A DNA stretch of 64,000 bases from Cupriavidus malaysiensis (GTDB lineage Bacteria; Pseudomonadota; Gammaproteobacteria; Burkholderiales; Burkholderiaceae): contig NZ_CP017754.1 of the NCBI RefSeq assembly GCF_001854325.1, positions 3,658,001-3,722,000 of the forward strand. Reading direction: 5' to 3'. The translations under genes and the position numbers were made by a program. Shown one piece after another: positions 52,197-63,354 of the stretch. The notes under the pieces are model-generated. The model did not search any database. It was given only the letters and a program-made list of their open reading frames with translations, and had not been told where the DNA came from. Each line of letters opens with the position of its first letter. Positions within the stretch are counted from its first letter, which is position 1.

Positions 52197-54203
52197 ATGA
52201 CCACGCTGGAAGAAGGAAAACTGATGTGGACGCCGTCCGCGGCGTTCCGTGATGGCAGCCAGATCGCACAGTTCATGCGCTGGCTGGCCGACGAGCGCGG
52301 CCTCGCCTTTGCCGACTACGCCAGCCTGTGGCAGTGGTCGGTGACCGAGATCGAGGCCTTCTGGGACGCCGTGCGCGCCTATTTCGACCTGCGCTTCGAC
52401 AGCCCGCCGCAGGCGGTGCTGGCACGCCGCGAGATGCCGGGCGCGCGCTGGTTCGAGGGCGCCACCCTCAACTATGTGCAGCAGGTCTTCCGCCACGGCG
52501 GCACCGGCGCGGCACGCCGGCGCGCGGCGGTCCGCTTCGCCGGCGAGGCACAGCCGCTGGCCGAACTGAGCTGGGAGGAACTGGAGCGCCAGGTCGCGGC
52601 GCTGGCCCACGCGCTGCGCGGCATGGGCGTGGGGCGCGGCGATCGCGTGGCGGGCTACCTGCCCAATATTCCCGCCACCCTGGTCGCCTTCCTGGCCACC
52701 GCCAGCCTCGGCGCGATCTGGTCGGGCTGCGCACCCGACATGGGTCAGGTCGCGGTGGCCGACCGTTTCCGCCAGATCGAACCCAAGGTGCTGGTGGCCG
52801 TCGACGGCTACCGCTACGGCGGCAAGGCCTTCGACCGCACGCCGGTGCTGGCCGACCTGCTGGCCGCCCTGCCCTCGCTCGAGCATGTGGTGCTGGTACC
52901 GCAGCTGGGCATCGCGCCGAACCTGCCGGCGGGCGTGCGCCTGCACGCCTGGCAGGACGTGCTGGCGCACACCGTGCCGCTGGCGGTCGAGCCGGTGCCA
53001 TTCGACCACCCGCTGTGGATCGTCTATTCGTCGGGTACCACCGGCAGCCCCAAACCCATCGTCCATGGCCACGGCGGCGTGGTCATCGAGCAGCTCAAGC
53101 TGATGGCCTTCCACAACAACCTGGGGACCGACGACGTCTTCCACTGGTACAGCAGCAGCGGCTGGATCATGTGGAATGCCCAGGTGGCAGGGCTGCTGCT
53201 GGGCACCACCATCGCCATCTACGACGGCAACCCGGCCTGGCCCGATGCCGGCGTGCTGTGGCGCTTCGTCGAGCAGGCCGGCGTGACCGCCTTCGGCGCG
53301 GGTGCGGCCTTCTTCACCGGCGGCATGAAGGCCGGCATCCGGCCCGCCCAGGTCGCCGACCTGTCGCGCCTGCGCATGCTGGGCGCGACAGGCTCGCCGC
53401 TGCCGGCCGAAGCCTACGACTGGATCTACCGAGAGGTGCGCGAAGACATCTGGCTCGCGCCGATGTCCGGCGGCACCGACTTCGCCGGCTCCTTCGTGGC
53501 CGGCTGCCCGCTGCTGCCCGTCTATTCCGGCGAGATGCAGTGCCGCTGCCTGGGTGCCAAGGTGGAAGCCTTCGACGAGCACGGCAAGGCGCTGATCGAC
53601 GAAGTCGGCGAGCTGGTCTGCACCGAGCCCATGCCTTCGATGCCGCTCTATCTCTGGGGCGACCGCGACGGCCAGCGCTACCGCGACAGCTATTTCGACG
53701 TCTACCCCGGCGTCTGGCGCCACGGCGACTGGATCAAGATCACCGCGCGCGGCGGCGCCATCATCTACGGGCGCTCCGATGCCACCATCAACCGGCACGG
53801 CATCCGCATGGGCACCAGCGAGCTGTACCGGGTGGTGGAAGAACTGCCGCAGGTGCTCGACAGCCTGGTGGTCGACCTCGAATACCTCGGCCGCGAGTCC
53901 TACATGCCGCTGTTCGTGGTCCTGCGCGAGGGTATGGCCCTGGACGATGCGCTGCGCGACACCCTGCGCGCCCGCATCCGCGAGGCATTGTCCGCGCGCC
54001 ACGTGCCCAACGAGATACTGCAGGTACCGGCGGTGCCGCGCACGCTCTCGGGCAAGAAGATGGAGGTACCGGTCAAGAAGCTGCTGCTGGGCCACCCGGA
54101 GGACAAGATCGCCAATCGCGATGCCATGGCCAATCCGGACTGCCTGGCCTGGTACTTCGCCTACGCGCGAACCTACCTGGCCGCGCGCGGCGCCCAGGCC
54201 TGA
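52197..54203 (+). CDS. Acetoacetyl-CoA synthetase
   Basis: A 668-aa AMP-forming ligase that activates acetoacetate. Diagnostic parts: N-terminal [106 protein letters not shown] and the catalytic lysine in [19 protein letters not shown] precedes the ATG by 9 nt. It recovers acetoacetate formed during PHB or leucine breakdown; the PHB depolymerase lies about 1 kb away. Confidence 0.94.
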   Translation: MTTLEEGKLMWTPSAAFRDGSQIAQFMRWLADERGLAFADYASLWQWSVTEIEAFWDAVRAYFDLRFDSPPQAVLARREMPGARWFEGATLNYVQQVFRHGGTGAARRRAAVRFAGEAQPLAELSWEELERQVAALAHALRGMGVGRGDRVAGYLPNIPATLVAFLATASLGAIWSGCAPDMGQVAVADRFRQIEPKVLVAVDGYRYGGKAFDRTPVLADLLAALPSLEHVVLVPQLGIAPNLPAGVRLHAWQDVLAHTVPLAVEPVPFDHPLWIVYSSGTTGSPKPIVHGHGGVVIEQLKLMAFHNNLGTDDVFHWYSSSGWIMWNAQVAGLLLGTTIAIYDGNPAWPDAGVLWRFVEQAGVTAFGAGAAFFTGGMKAGIRPAQVADLSRLRMLGATGSPLPAEAYDWIYREVREDIWLAPMSGGTDFAGSFVAGCPLLPVYSGEMQCRCLGAKVEAFDEHGKALIDEVGELVCTEPMPSMPLYLWGDRDGQRYRDSYFDVYPGVWRHGDWIKITARGGAIIYGRSDATINRHGIRMGTSELYRVVEELPQVLDSLVVDLEYLGRESYMPLFVVLREGMALDDALRDTLRARIREALSARHVPNEILQVPAVPRTLSGKKMEVPVKKLLLGHPEDKIANRDAMANPDCLAWYFAYARTYLAARGAQA

Positions 54204-54226
54204 GCAGCCGGCCGCGCGACGGCACT

Positions 54227-54880
54227 TCAGAACTCCACGTCCAGTTCGCTGATCTCGTCCGGCTCCTGCTTGGCCGCGGCGGTCCACTCCTGCAACTCGG
54301 GCATCGCCAGGATCTGCTTGCAGTAGGCGAGCGGCAGCGGATCGACCTGCACGCCGTAGGTGACGAAGCGCGTCACCACCGGCGCGTACATGGCATCGGC
54401 CATGGTGCGAGAGCCGAACAGGTAGGGGCCGCCGTAGCGATCCAGGCACTCGCTCCAGATCGCGCAGATGCGGTCGATGTCGGCCTGCGCGCGCGACCAC
54501 ACCTTGAGCCCGGGGAAGTGTCCCTTGAGGTTCATCGGCAAGGCCGCGCGCATGGCCGCGAAACCCGAGTGCATCTCGCCGCAGATGGCGCGGCAGTGCG
54601 CGCGCGCGGCGCGATCGGCCGGCAGCAGCCCGGCCTTCGGCTTGACCTCGTTGAGATATTCGGCGATGGCCAGCGTATCCCATACCGTGACGCCCTGATG
54701 GCGCAGGCAGGGCACCAGGATGGAGGGGGACAGCAGCAGCAGTTCGGCCCGCACCGCGGCATCATCCGGCGGCACCAGCACCTCTTCGAACTCCAGGCCG
54801 GCGAAACGGGCCAGCAGCCAGCCCCGCAGTGACCAGGACGAATAAGTCTTGCTGCTGATGGTGAGCGTCGTCTTTGCCAT
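54227..54880 (-). CDS. Glutathione S-transferase family protein
   Basis: A 217-aa protein with a thioredoxin-like N-terminal domain ([21 protein letters not shown], with serines in the usual catalytic position) and an all-helical C-terminal domain ([22 protein letters not shown]). The glutathione-contacting [23 protein letters not shown] is present. The substrate is unknown. AGGAGG upstream supports the start at 54880. It is convergent with the acetoacetyl-CoA synthetase gene and divergent from phaZ. Confidence 0.9.
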   Translation of the reverse strand: MAKTTLTISSKTYSSWSLRGWLLARFAGLEFEEVLVPPDDAAVRAELLLLSPSILVPCLRHQGVTVWDTLAIAEYLNEVKPKAGLLPADRAARAHCRAICGEMHSGFAAMRAALPMNLKGHFPGLKVWSRAQADIDRICAIWSECLDRYGGPYLFGSRTMADAMYAPVVTRFVTYGVQVDPLPLAYCKQILAMPELQEWTAAAKQEPDEISELDVEF

Positions 54881-55123
54881 GGCGCCTCCTTTGCCGCGCG
54901 GGCGTGCTCCGGGTGGAAGGGCTCCGGGCCGGCGGTCCAGCCTGCCTGAAGCGTAGCAGTTGCGTGGCGGTTCGCCTGCGCCGCCGCGCCGGTCGGAACG
55001 GGTTCCGGTCCTTGCGGGCGGGTGGGCCACGCCTGCCGCTGCACCTGTCGCAAACGGCGTGCCAACTTTCGCGCCGGGCATGTATATTGCACATCAGCGG
55101 CCACAGCATGACGGGGCCAAGCG

Positions 55124-56344
55124 ATGCTATACGAGGCATACCAAACCTATGCGGACCTGACCCATCCGGCCTGCGCGCTGGCGGGACTGGCCGCCGCGAC
55201 GCTGGCGAGCGGCGCCCGCGGCACCAACTGCGACGCGGCCAGGGCCATGCGCGCCGCCTGCGAAGTGGTGGCGCTGGCCCGGCTGACGCACCAGCGCCCG
55301 CCCTTCGGCATCGAAGGCGTGGTGGTGGACGGCATGCCGGTGCAGGTCAGCGAGGAGGTGACCATGCGCACCCCCTTCTGCTCGCTGCTGCACCTGCGCC
55401 GCCACGGCATCAGCGGCCAGCCGCGCGTGCTGCTGGTGGCCCCCATGTCCGGCCACTTCGCCACGCTGCTGCGCGGCACCGCGCAGACCATGCTGCGCGA
55501 CCACGACGTCTACATCACCGATTGGCACAACCCGCGCGATATCCCGCTGCTGTACGGCCGCTTCGGCTTCGACCAGTTCGTGCAGCACGTGGCGGCCTGC
55601 CTGCGCGAGCTCGGCCCCGGCACCCACGTCGTAGCGGTGTGCCAGCCCACCGTGGCGGTGCTGGCGGCAGCCGCGCTGATGGCCGAGGACGACGACCCGG
55701 CGCAGCCGGCCAGCCTGACGCTGATGGCCGGCCCAATCGATGCGCGCGTCAACCCGACCAAGGTCAACGCGCTCGCCACCAGCCGCCCCATCGAATGGTT
55801 CGAAACCACGCTGATCGGCACCGTGCCGCTGCGCTATCCCGGCGCGCTGCGCCGGGTCTACCCGGGTTTCGTCCAGCTGCTGGCCTTCATGACCATGAAC
55901 CTGGAGCGCCACGAGCAGGCGCTGCGCAACCTGTACGCGCTGCGCGCGCGCGGCGAGCACGCGCAGGCCGACGCCATCCAGTTCTTCTACGAGGAGTACT
56001 TCGCCACCATGGACCTGGCGGCGGACTTCTACCTGGAAACCGTCGACCAGGTCTTCCAGCGCTTCCTGCTGGCCCAGGGCGAACTCGACGTAGCCGGGCG
56101 GCGCGTGCAGACCGGCGCCATCCGCCGCATCCCGCTGCTCACCATCGAGGGCGAGCGCGACGACATCTGCGCGATCGGCCAGACCATGGCGGCGCAGGAC
56201 CTGTGCAACAGCCTGCCACCCTATATGCGCATGCACCACGTGCAGACCGGCGTCGGCCACTACGGCGTGTTCAACGGCAAGCGCTGGGAGGGCCAGGTCT
56301 ATCCGCTGCTGCGTAACCATATCTACACCTGCACGGGCGCCTGA
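55124..56344 (+). CDS. phaZ: Intracellular polyhydroxyalkanoate depolymerase
   Basis: A 406-aa PHB-granule depolymerase of the Cupriavidus PhaZ type. Nucleophile Cys173 in VAVCQPTVAVL, Asp346 in IEGERDDI and His379 in GVGHYGVFNG form the Cys-Asp-His triad, with spacings very close to C183/D355/H388 of R. eutropha PhaZ1 (from memory). No signal peptide, as expected for the intracellular enzyme. The start gives MLYEAYQTYADL, the usual N-terminus. It mobilises stored PHB, thiolysing it to C4-CoA. Confidence 0.95.
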   Translation: MLYEAYQTYADLTHPACALAGLAAATLASGARGTNCDAARAMRAACEVVALARLTHQRPPFGIEGVVVDGMPVQVSEEVTMRTPFCSLLHLRRHGISGQPRVLLVAPMSGHFATLLRGTAQTMLRDHDVYITDWHNPRDIPLLYGRFGFDQFVQHVAACLRELGPGTHVVAVCQPTVAVLAAAALMAEDDDPAQPASLTLMAGPIDARVNPTKVNALATSRPIEWFETTLIGTVPLRYPGALRRVYPGFVQLLAFMTMNLERHEQALRNLYALRARGEHAQADAIQFFYEEYFATMDLAADFYLETVDQVFQRFLLAQGELDVAGRRVQTGAIRRIPLLTIEGERDDICAIGQTMAAQDLCNSLPPYMRMHHVQTGVGHYGVFNGKRWEGQVYPLLRNHIYTCTGA

Positions 56345-56567
56345 GCGCGGCCCGCCACGGACACCGCCAAACGACGCCAGTGGCGCGCCCGGAGCCGGAT
56401 CGCAGCGGGAGCGCGCATGCACCAGAATGGAACACCGCCGCCCCGACGATCACCATCCTGGTGCCGTCGCGCGAGGCGGGCGCTATCATGGGGCCCCGCC
56501 GGCAACGTGGACGGCCCCGCCCGGCGACCAGCAATCGACACCCGTGCAGACGCGCCCCATCCCTGAT

Positions 56568-57524
56568 ATGACGACCGCCCCCGCCTTGCCGACCACCATC
56601 CGCTTCCAGGGCCAGGACCTGCTGCGCCTCGGGGACGACACCAGCTACCTGCTGCTGGCCCCTGTGCACGGCGGACGGCTGGTACGCTGGGTCCACCGTG
56701 GCGAGGACATCCTCTACTGGCCGGATGGCGCAGACTGGTCGGCCGCGGGCAAGGTCCGCGGCGGCAACCCGCTGTTGTTCCCCTTTATCGGCCGGCACTT
56801 CGCCGACGGCGCGGCCGGGCGCTGGCGCGACGCCGCCGGCACGGTCCACGCCTTGCCGCAGCACGGCTTCGCGCGCGACCTGCCCTTCCAGGTCGACACC
56901 GGCGAGTCCGGCACCGATGCCCGCGCCGTCACCATATCGCTGCAGGCCTCGGACACGACCCGCACCGGCTACCCTTACGACTTCCGCTTCAGCGCCGGCT
57001 ACCGCCTGCTGCCCGACGGCCTGGAAGCCACGCTCGCCATCCGCAACACCGGCACGGCGCCGCTGCCGCACTACGCCGGCCATCACTTCTACTTCTCCCT
57101 GCCGGTCCAGGCACGCGCCGGCAGCACGCTGGCCATGCCGCCCGCGCAATGCCGGCGCCAGCAGCCCGACGGCAGCCTCGCGCCGGCCCGGCCGGGCGCG
57201 GCCAGCTACCGCCTGGACGATCCCGCCCTGCACGACACCTTCCACGTGCTGGCACCCACCGACGGCACCGCCCGCACCGTCGAGCTCGCCGTGCCGCCGC
57301 ATGCCGGCGCCCCGCGCGGCCGCCGCCTCGCCATCGAGCTGGACGCCGGCGGCAGCGCCCCGTGGCATGCCGTGACCACCTGGAGCGAGCACGGGCAGAC
57401 CGACTACTACTGCATCGAACCCTGGCTGGGCCTGCCCAACGCGATCGGCCACGGCGCCGGCCTGCGCTGGCTGGCGCCGGGGGAAGCCGACCATGCCGTG
57501 TGCCGCCTCATCGTGCGGGATTGA
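56568..57524 (+). CDS. Aldose 1-epimerase family protein
   Basis: A 318-aa galactose-mutarotase-like protein. Catalytic-type residues: His in LPQHGFARDLPF and in HYAGHHFYFSLP, and the Glu in YYCIEPWLGLPNAI. RGGNPLLFPFIGRH is also typical. It may be a mutarotase or a hexose-6-phosphate epimerase of the YeaD type. The ATG at 56568 starts right at the domain; the upstream open frame is low-complexity. It stands alone, 223 nt after phaZ. Confidence 0.88.
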   Translation: MTTAPALPTTIRFQGQDLLRLGDDTSYLLLAPVHGGRLVRWVHRGEDILYWPDGADWSAAGKVRGGNPLLFPFIGRHFADGAAGRWRDAAGTVHALPQHGFARDLPFQVDTGESGTDARAVTISLQASDTTRTGYPYDFRFSAGYRLLPDGLEATLAIRNTGTAPLPHYAGHHFYFSLPVQARAGSTLAMPPAQCRRQQPDGSLAPARPGAASYRLDDPALHDTFHVLAPTDGTARTVELAVPPHAGAPRGRRLAIELDAGGSAPWHAVTTWSEHGQTDYYCIEPWLGLPNAIGHGAGLRWLAPGEADHAVCRLIVRD

Positions 57525-57579
57525 GGCCCGGGGCTGAGCGCGGCTCACATGCGCCGGGAGAAGCACACCGCACACCGCC

Positions 57580-57609
57580 TTGCGCACGGGCGTGGATCCC
57601 GCGTAGAAT
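57580..57609 (+). promoter_or_regulatory. tRNA-Gly promoter
   Basis: TTGCGC (57580-57585), 18-nt spacer, TAGAAT (57604-57609). The start site would lie just before the mature tRNA at 57620. Confidence 0.65.
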
Positions 57610-57619
57610 GGCGTGCTCT

Positions 57620-57694
57620 GCGGGCGTCGTATAATGGCTATTACCTTAGCTTCCCAAGCTAAAGACGTGGGTTCGATTCCCATCGCCCGCTCCA
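57620..57694 (+). tRNA. tRNA-Gly (CCC)
   Basis: A 75-nt cloverleaf GCGGGCGTCGTATAATGGC ... CGCCCGCTCCA with encoded CCA. The anticodon loop is TTCCCAA, anticodon CCC, with stem TTAGC/GCTAA. The T-loop GGTTCGATTCC is present. It precedes trmB by 111 nt. Confidence 0.97.
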
Positions 57695-57805
57695 CCGCAT
57701 ACTGAACCAGGCCGCCAGAGGCAGCCGGTCCCGGCCCACCGCGCCGCACGGCGCGCCGTGCGCACCCGCCGGACCGGGGATCCGCCCGGCGGCTTTCTTG
57801 TTGCC

Positions 57806-58582
57806 ATGCTTCCCGAATCCACCCCCACCGACCCGACGCCGGACCCGGGCGCCGCGCCTGAAGCCGATCTCGCGCCCGAGGCCGCCGACATCGAGGGTGT
57901 GGCCCACCCGCGCCGCATCCGCTCTTTCGTGCGCCGCGCCGGCCGCACCTCGACCGGCCAGCAGCGCGCCATCGACGAACAGGGCCCGCGCTTCCTGCTG
58001 CCCTACACCGCAGAACCGCTGGACTGGCAGGCCGCCTTCGGCCGCGAAGCGCCCGCCATCCTGGAAATCGGCTTCGGCATGGGCGAGACCACCGCGCATA
58101 TCGCCGCGCTGCGCCCGCAGGACAACTTCCTCGGCTGCGAGGTCCACGAACCCGGCGTGGGCGCCCTGCTCAAGCTGCTCGGCGAGCGCGACATCGGCAA
58201 CGTGCGCATCCTGCAGCACGATGCGGTCGAAGTGATCGCGCACATGCTGGACGAGGCGAGCCTCGACGGCGTGCACATCTTCTTCCCCGATCCCTGGCAC
58301 AAGAAGCGCCACAACAAGCGGCGCCTGGTGCAGCCGCCGCTGGTCAAGCTGCTGGCCTCGCGCCTGAAGCCCGGCGGCTACATCCACTGCGCCACCGACT
58401 GGGAAGAATATGCGCACCAGATGGTGGAAGTGCTGGCGGGCGAGCCCTTGCTGCGCAATACCTCGGATGCGCCCGGCGGCTTCGCGCCGCGCCCGGACTA
58501 CCGCCCGGTCACCAAGTTCGAGCGCCGCGGCCTGCGCCTCGGCCATGGCGTCTGGGACGTCGTGTTCCGCCGGCAGGACTGA
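57806..58582 (+). CDS. trmB: tRNA (guanine-N7-)-methyltransferase
   Basis: A 258-aa SAM enzyme that makes m7G46 in tRNA. SAM-binding [14 protein letters not shown] (about residue 88), and the TrmB signature [17 protein letters not shown] (about residue 155), then the C-terminal [19 protein letters not shown]. The first 50 residues are acidic and low-complexity, which is common in this group; the ATG at 57806 is the first suitable start. It lies next to tRNA-Gly. Confidence 0.95.
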   Translation: MLPESTPTDPTPDPGAAPEADLAPEAADIEGVAHPRRIRSFVRRAGRTSTGQQRAIDEQGPRFLLPYTAEPLDWQAAFGREAPAILEIGFGMGETTAHIAALRPQDNFLGCEVHEPGVGALLKLLGERDIGNVRILQHDAVEVIAHMLDEASLDGVHIFFPDPWHKKRHNKRRLVQPPLVKLLASRLKPGGYIHCATDWEEYAHQMVEVLAGEPLLRNTSDAPGGFAPRPDYRPVTKFERRGLRLGHGVWDVVFRRQD

Positions 58583-58644
58583 GTACGGCTGCGCACATGC
58601 GTGGCGCCATCGGCGGCCACGCCCGCGTCAGCGGCAAGCCGAAC

Positions 58645-58680
58645 GCAAAGAGGCCTTCCCTTGGGAAGGCCTCTTTGCTT
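58645..58680. terminator. Bidirectional terminator between trmB and the MFS gene
   Basis: A perfect 16-bp stem (58645-58660 with 58663-58678) that starts GCAAAG and ends CTTTGC. It separates the convergent trmB and transporter genes and could stop both. T-runs are short. Confidence 0.75.
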
Positions 58681-58722
58681 TGGCGGAGTGCCCGGACGGG
58701 CGGCAGGCCCCGGTCGCCGGCC

Positions 58723-60051
58723 TCAGTCGCGCGTTTCCAGTGCCCGGTTGATACGCAGCGCCACCAGCGTGCAGGCGGTGCCGGACAGCAGGTAAGCGCT
58801 GACGGCCACCAGTCCGAACGTGGACGACAGGCCGAGCGCGACCAGCGGCGCGAAGGCGGCACCGAACAGCCAGGCGAAATCGGAACTCAAGGCCGCACCG
58901 GTGTAGCGGAAGCGCCGCTCGAAATTGGCGGTCACGGTGCCTGCGGCCTGCCCATAGGACAGGCCGAGCAGGGCGAAGCCGACCAGGATGAAGATGTCCT
59001 GGCGCACCGCGCTGCCGCCCATCAGGTAGGGCGCGAACAGCGCGAACACGCCGATCAGCGCCGCCATCAGGCCGAGTGTGGTGCGCCGCCCGATGCGGTC
59101 GGCAAGGCGGCCCGAGGCCAGCGTGCACACGATCGCGATGAAGCCGCCGACGATCTGCACCGCCAGCACGTTGGCCACGTCCTGGGTGGCGCCGATCACC
59201 ACCCACGACAGCGGAAACACCGTCACCAGGTGGAACAGGGCATAGCTGGCCAGTGCGGCGAAGGCACCGATAAAGAGGTTGTAACCTTGGCTGCGCAACA
59301 TTTCCGCGGTGCTGATCGGTTCCAGCTCCCCTTCTTCCAGCAACTGGGTGTACTCTTCCGTGACCACCAGCCGCAGGCGGGCGAACAAGGCCACCACGTT
59401 GATGGCGAAGGCGACGTAGAAGGGGTAGCGCCAGCCCCAGTCGAGGAAGTCGCCGCCGTCCAGGCTGGTGTAGAGGAACAGGAACAGCGCACTGGCCACG
59501 ATGAAGCCGATCGGCGCGCCGAGCTGGCCGATCATGGCATACCAGCCGCGCCGCTGCGACGGCGCGTTGAGCGCAAGCAGCGACGGCAGCCCGTCCCACG
59601 AGCCGCCGAAGCCGATCCCCTGCAGCACGCGGAAGAAGGACAGCAGCACGATGGACGAGAAGCCCAGGCTGTTGTAGCCGGGCAGGAAGGCGATCCCCGC
59701 GGTGGCCGTGCCCAGCACGAACAGCGCGGCCGTCAGCTTGATGCCGCGTCCCCAGCGGCGCTGGATCTTCATGAACAGGGCCGTGCCGAACGGCCTGGCG
59801 ATGAAGGCGAAGGAGAAGATCGTGAAGGCGTACAGCATGCCCTCGAGCCGCTCCATGGTCGGGAAGAAGACCGACGGGAAGACCAGTACCGAGGCGAGCC
59901 CGTAGACGAAGAAATCGAAGTACTCGGAAGCGCGGCCGATGACCACTCCGGTAGCGATCTCCCCCGGGGCCACCTGCGCTCGATGCGCGGGATCGGGCGC
60001 GGCGGGTGAAGCAGAAGACGATGGGTGCTTGTGAGTGATGCTGGTCATCAT
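58723..60051 (-). CDS. MFS transporter, metabolite:H+ symporter (MHS) family
   Basis: A 442-aa inner-membrane transporter with twelve predicted segments. MHS-type signatures: EYFDFFVYGLASVLVFPSVF in TM1, FIARPFGTALFMKIQRRWGR between TM2 and TM3, RVLQGIGFGGSWDGLP in TM4 and GRLADRIGRRTTL between TM8 and TM9. The family takes up organic acids such as shikimate, citrate, alpha-ketoglutarate or proline/betaine. The substrate cannot be read. It is divergent from cyoA and not functionally linked to it. Confidence 0.9.
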   Translation of the reverse strand: MMTSITHKHPSSSASPAAPDPAHRAQVAPGEIATGVVIGRASEYFDFFVYGLASVLVFPSVFFPTMERLEGMLYAFTIFSFAFIARPFGTALFMKIQRRWGRGIKLTAALFVLGTATAGIAFLPGYNSLGFSSIVLLSFFRVLQGIGFGGSWDGLPSLLALNAPSQRRGWYAMIGQLGAPIGFIVASALFLFLYTSLDGGDFLDWGWRYPFYVAFAINVVALFARLRLVVTEEYTQLLEEGELEPISTAEMLRSQGYNLFIGAFAALASYALFHLVTVFPLSWVVIGATQDVANVLAVQIVGGFIAIVCTLASGRLADRIGRRTTLGLMAALIGVFALFAPYLMGGSAVRQDIFILVGFALLGLSYGQAAGTVTANFERRFRYTGAALSSDFAWLFGAAFAPLVALGLSSTFGLVAVSAYLLSGTACTLVALRINRALETRD

Positions 60052-60214
60052 CAGGCCCTCGCTCAGATCGGATGCGGTATCCGGTTACGGTTTCTCGCCG
60101 CACCCATAAGAATGGCATCTGCCGCACGACTTTGCCATAGGGAATATGTCCAGTACTCGCTACTCCCGCCCAGGCGTAAATTCGGCGCTCTCCACCACGG
60201 CTAAGGTGTCGCCT

Positions 60215-61288
60215 ATGACGACGAGGCCTGTACCCAAAGTCCGGCGCGGCTGGCTGCTGCTGCCCGCCCTGACCCTGTTGGCAGGATGCAACGCCGTCCT
60301 GCTCTCGCCTGCCGGCGATCTCGCCACCCGGCAGCGCGACATCATCATCATCTCCACCTGCCTGATGCTGCTGATCATCATCCCGGTGATCGCGCTGACG
60401 CTGCTGTTCGCGTGGCGGTACCGGGCCTCGAACACGCAGGCGGCCTACGAACCCGACTGGGACCACTCGACGCTGCTGGAGCTGCTGATCTGGGCCGCGC
60501 CGCTGCTGATCATCATCGCGCTGGGCGCGCTGACCTGGGTCAGCACCCACAAGCTCGATCCCTACCGCCCGCTGGCGCGCATCGACGAGGCGCGCGAAGT
60601 GCCGGTCGGCACCGAGCCGCTGACCGTGGAAGTGGTCGCGATGGACTGGAAATGGCTGTTCCTGTATCCGGACCAGGGCATCGCCACGGTCAACGAGCTG
60701 GTCGCGCCGGTCGACCAGCCGATCCGCTTCCGCATCACTTCCACCTCGGTGATGAACTCCTTCTTCATCCCCTCGCTGGCCGGCCAGATCTACGCGATGC
60801 CCGGCATGGAAACCAAGCTGCATGCGGTGATCAACCAGCCGGGCGTCTACGAAGGCTTCTCGGCCAACTACAGCGGCGCGGGATTCTCCAGCATGCGCTT
60901 CCAGTTCCGCGGCATGAGCTCCGGCGAGTTCGAGCAATGGGTGAAGCAGGTCAGGGCGGACGGCGGCGCGCTCAGCCGCGATGCCTACCTGCGGCTCGAG
61001 CGGCCGAGCGAGCACGAGCCGGTACGGCGCTATGCCAGCGTGGACAAGGGCCTCTACGACGCCATCCTGAACCGGTGCGTGGCGCCCGGCCAGGCCTGCA
61101 TGCGCGACGTGATGGCCGCCGATGCGCGCCGCCGCTACGAGACGGCGATGGCCCTCTACGGGCGTGCGCCGCAGGACCTGGCGCAGCGCAGGCCGGCCTA
61201 CCTCGACGCGATCTGCACCGCTGCCGACACGGCCCGCCTCGCCGGCGACCCCACTCCTTCCGCCGTCACCGGCAGCCTGCAGCGATAG
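60215..61288 (+). CDS. cyoA: Cytochrome bo ubiquinol oxidase subunit II
   Basis: A 357-aa lipoprotein subunit. A signal peptide ends with lipobox LLAGC (Cys25), two membrane helices follow (about residues 45-70 and 90-112), then the cupredoxin domain (VEVVAMDWKWLFLYPDQGIATVNELV, TSTSVMNSFFIPSLAGQIYAM, FSANYSGAGFSSMRF), which lacks the CuA ligands, as expected for a quinol oxidase. The ATG at 60215 has AAGG 8 nt upstream and gives a normal leader; ATG 60146 is an alternative. First gene of cyoABC. Confidence 0.94.
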   Translation: MTTRPVPKVRRGWLLLPALTLLAGCNAVLLSPAGDLATRQRDIIIISTCLMLLIIIPVIALTLLFAWRYRASNTQAAYEPDWDHSTLLELLIWAAPLLIIIALGALTWVSTHKLDPYRPLARIDEAREVPVGTEPLTVEVVAMDWKWLFLYPDQGIATVNELVAPVDQPIRFRITSTSVMNSFFIPSLAGQIYAMPGMETKLHAVINQPGVYEGFSANYSGAGFSSMRFQFRGMSSGEFEQWVKQVRADGGALSRDAYLRLERPSEHEPVRRYASVDKGLYDAILNRCVAPGQACMRDVMAADARRRYETAMALYGRAPQDLAQRRPAYLDAICTAADTARLAGDPTPSAVTGSLQR

Positions 61289-61350
61289 CGATCGCGCGGG
61301 CATTCCGATGAAGCGTCCCTGGTTCCGTTGACCTGCTGCAGCCGACGACT

Positions 61351-63354
61351 ATGCAAGAGCGCCTCGATCTCACCCAGCTGATATTCGGTCGCCTGACATG
61401 GGAGGCGATCCCCTTCCACGAGCCCATCCTGCTGGCGACCTTCGCCGCGGTCGCCATCGGCGGCGTGGCGGTCGTCGGAGGGATCACGTACTTCCGCCTG
61501 TGGGGCTACCTGTGGCGGGAATGGTTCACCAGCATCGACCACAAGAAGATCGGGATCATGTACGTGATCCTCGGCATCGTGATGCTGCTGCGCGGCTTCG
61601 CCGATGCCGTGATGATGCGGCTGCAGCAGGCGGTCGCCTTCGGCGACAACCTGGGCTACCTGCCGCCGCACCACTACGACCAGATCTTCACCGCGCACGG
61701 CGTGATCATGATCTTCTTCGTGGCCATGCCGCTGGTCACCGGGTTCATGAACTTCGTGGTGCCGCTGCAGATCGGCGCGCGCGACGTGGCCTTCCCCTTC
61801 CTCAACAACTTCAGCTTCTGGATGACCACCGGCGGCGCGGTGCTGGTGATGGCCTCGCTGTTCGTCGGCGAGTTCGCCCGCACCGGCTGGCTGGCCTATC
61901 CGCCGCTGTCCGGCATCCTGCAGAGTCCGGACGTCGGGGTCGACTACTACATCTGGGCCTTGCAGGTGGCAGGCATCGGCACCTTGCTGTCAGGCATCAA
62001 CCTGCTGGTCACCATCGTCAAGATGCGCGCCCCGGGCATGACCCTGATGAAGATGCCGGTTTTCACCTGGACCGCGCTGTGCACCAACGTGCTGATCATC
62101 GCCGCCTTCCCCGTGCTGACCGCGGTGCTGGCGATGCTGGCGCTGGACCGCTACGTCGGCACCAACTTCTTCACCAGCGACCTTGGCGGCAGCGCCATGA
62201 TGTACGTGAACCTGATCTGGATCTGGGGCCACCCCGAGGTCTACATCCTGGTGCTGCCGGTGTTCGGCATCTTCTCCGAGGTGGTGTCCACCTTCACCGG
62301 CAAGCGGCTGTTCGGCTACGCCTCGATGGTGTATGCGACGGTGGTGATCACGGTGCTGTCCTACCTGGTCTGGCTGCACCACTTCTTCACCATGGGCTCG
62401 GGCGCCAGCGTCAATTCCTTCTTCGGCATCACGACGATGATCATCTCGATCCCGACCGGGGCGAAGATGTTCAACTGGCTCTTCACCATGTACAAGGGCC
62501 GCATCCGCTACGAGGTGCCGATGCTGTGGACGATCGGCTTCATGGTGACCTTCGTCATCGGCGGCATGACGGGCGTGCTGCTGGCGGTGCCACCGGCCGA
62601 CTTCCTGCTGCACAACAGCTTGTTCCTGATCGCCCACTTCCACAACGTGATCATCGGCGGCGTGCTGTTCGGGCTGATGGCCGGCATCAGCTTCTGGTTT
62701 CCCAAGGCCTTCGGCTACCGTCTCGATCCCTTCTGGGGCAAGTGCTCGTTCTGGTTCTGGCTGATCGGCTTCTACTTCGCCTTCATGCCACTGTACGTGC
62801 TGGGCCTGAAAGGGGTGACGCGCCGCCTGAGCCATTTCATCGATCCTTCGCTGCAGATCTGGTTCCAGCTCGCCGCCTTCGGCGCCCTGCTGATCGCACT
62901 GGGCATCGCCTGCTTCCTGATCCAGCTGGTGGTCAGCTTCCGCCGGCGCGAGGCGCTGCGCGACACCACCGGCGACCCCTGGAACGCCCGCACGCTGGAA
63001 TGGTCGACCTCCTCGCCCCCACCGCAGTACAACTTCGCCTTCACCCCGATCGTCCATGACAGCGACGCCTGGTGGCAGATGAAGGAGCAGGGCTTCGTGC
63101 GGCCGCAGCAGGACTTCATTCCCATCCACATGCCGAAGAACACCGGCGCCGGCATCATCCTGGCGGGCCTGAGCACGCTGTGCGGCTTCGCGCTGATCTG
63201 GCACATGTGGCTGGTGGCAGCCCTCTCCTTTGCCGCCACGCTGGTGGTGGCGATCGGCCACACCTTCAACTACAAGCGCGACTACTACATCCCGGCCGAC
63301 GAGGTCACCCACACGGAGGCGGCGCGCACGCGCCTGCTCGCCAACCATGTCTGA
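61351..63354 (+). CDS. cyoB: Cytochrome bo ubiquinol oxidase subunit I
   Basis: A 667-aa heme-copper oxidase catalytic subunit with about 15 membrane segments. Heme and copper ligands are visible: [15 protein letters not shown] (low-spin heme His), [17 protein letters not shown] (His-Tyr crosslink and CuB), WLHHFFTMG (CuB His pair) and [15 protein letters not shown] (high-spin and low-spin heme His). It reduces O2 to water and pumps protons. It follows cyoA by 62 nt and overlaps cyoC by 8 nt. Confidence 0.97.
   Translation: MQERLDLTQLIFGRLTWEAIPFHEPILLATFAAVAIGGVAVVGGITYFRLWGYLWREWFTSIDHKKIGIMYVILGIVMLLRGFADAVMMRLQQAVAFGDNLGYLPPHHYDQIFTAHGVIMIFFVAMPLVTGFMNFVVPLQIGARDVAFPFLNNFSFWMTTGGAVLVMASLFVGEFARTGWLAYPPLSGILQSPDVGVDYYIWALQVAGIGTLLSGINLLVTIVKMRAPGMTLMKMPVFTWTALCTNVLIIAAFPVLTAVLAMLALDRYVGTNFFTSDLGGSAMMYVNLIWIWGHPEVYILVLPVFGIFSEVVSTFTGKRLFGYASMVYATVVITVLSYLVWLHHFFTMGSGASVNSFFGITTMIISIPTGAKMFNWLFTMYKGRIRYEVPMLWTIGFMVTFVIGGMTGVLLAVPPADFLLHNSLFLIAHFHNVIIGGVLFGLMAGISFWFPKAFGYRLDPFWGKCSFWFWLIGFYFAFMPLYVLGLKGVTRRLSHFIDPSLQIWFQLAAFGALLIALGIACFLIQLVVSFRRREALRDTTGDPWNARTLEWSTSSPPPQYNFAFTPIVHDSDAWWQMKEQGFVRPQQDFIPIHMPKNTGAGIILAGLSTLCGFALIWHMWLVAALSFAATLVVAIGHTFNYKRDYYIPADEVTHTEAARTRLLANHV

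Noticed and set aside
51990..54683. 897-codon open frame antisense to acetoacetyl-CoA synthetase
   Set aside because: Shadow frame with biased composition and no domain.
58628..61303. 891-codon open frame antisense to cyoA and over the MFS gene
   Set aside because: Shadow frame; it crosses a terminator and two clear genes.
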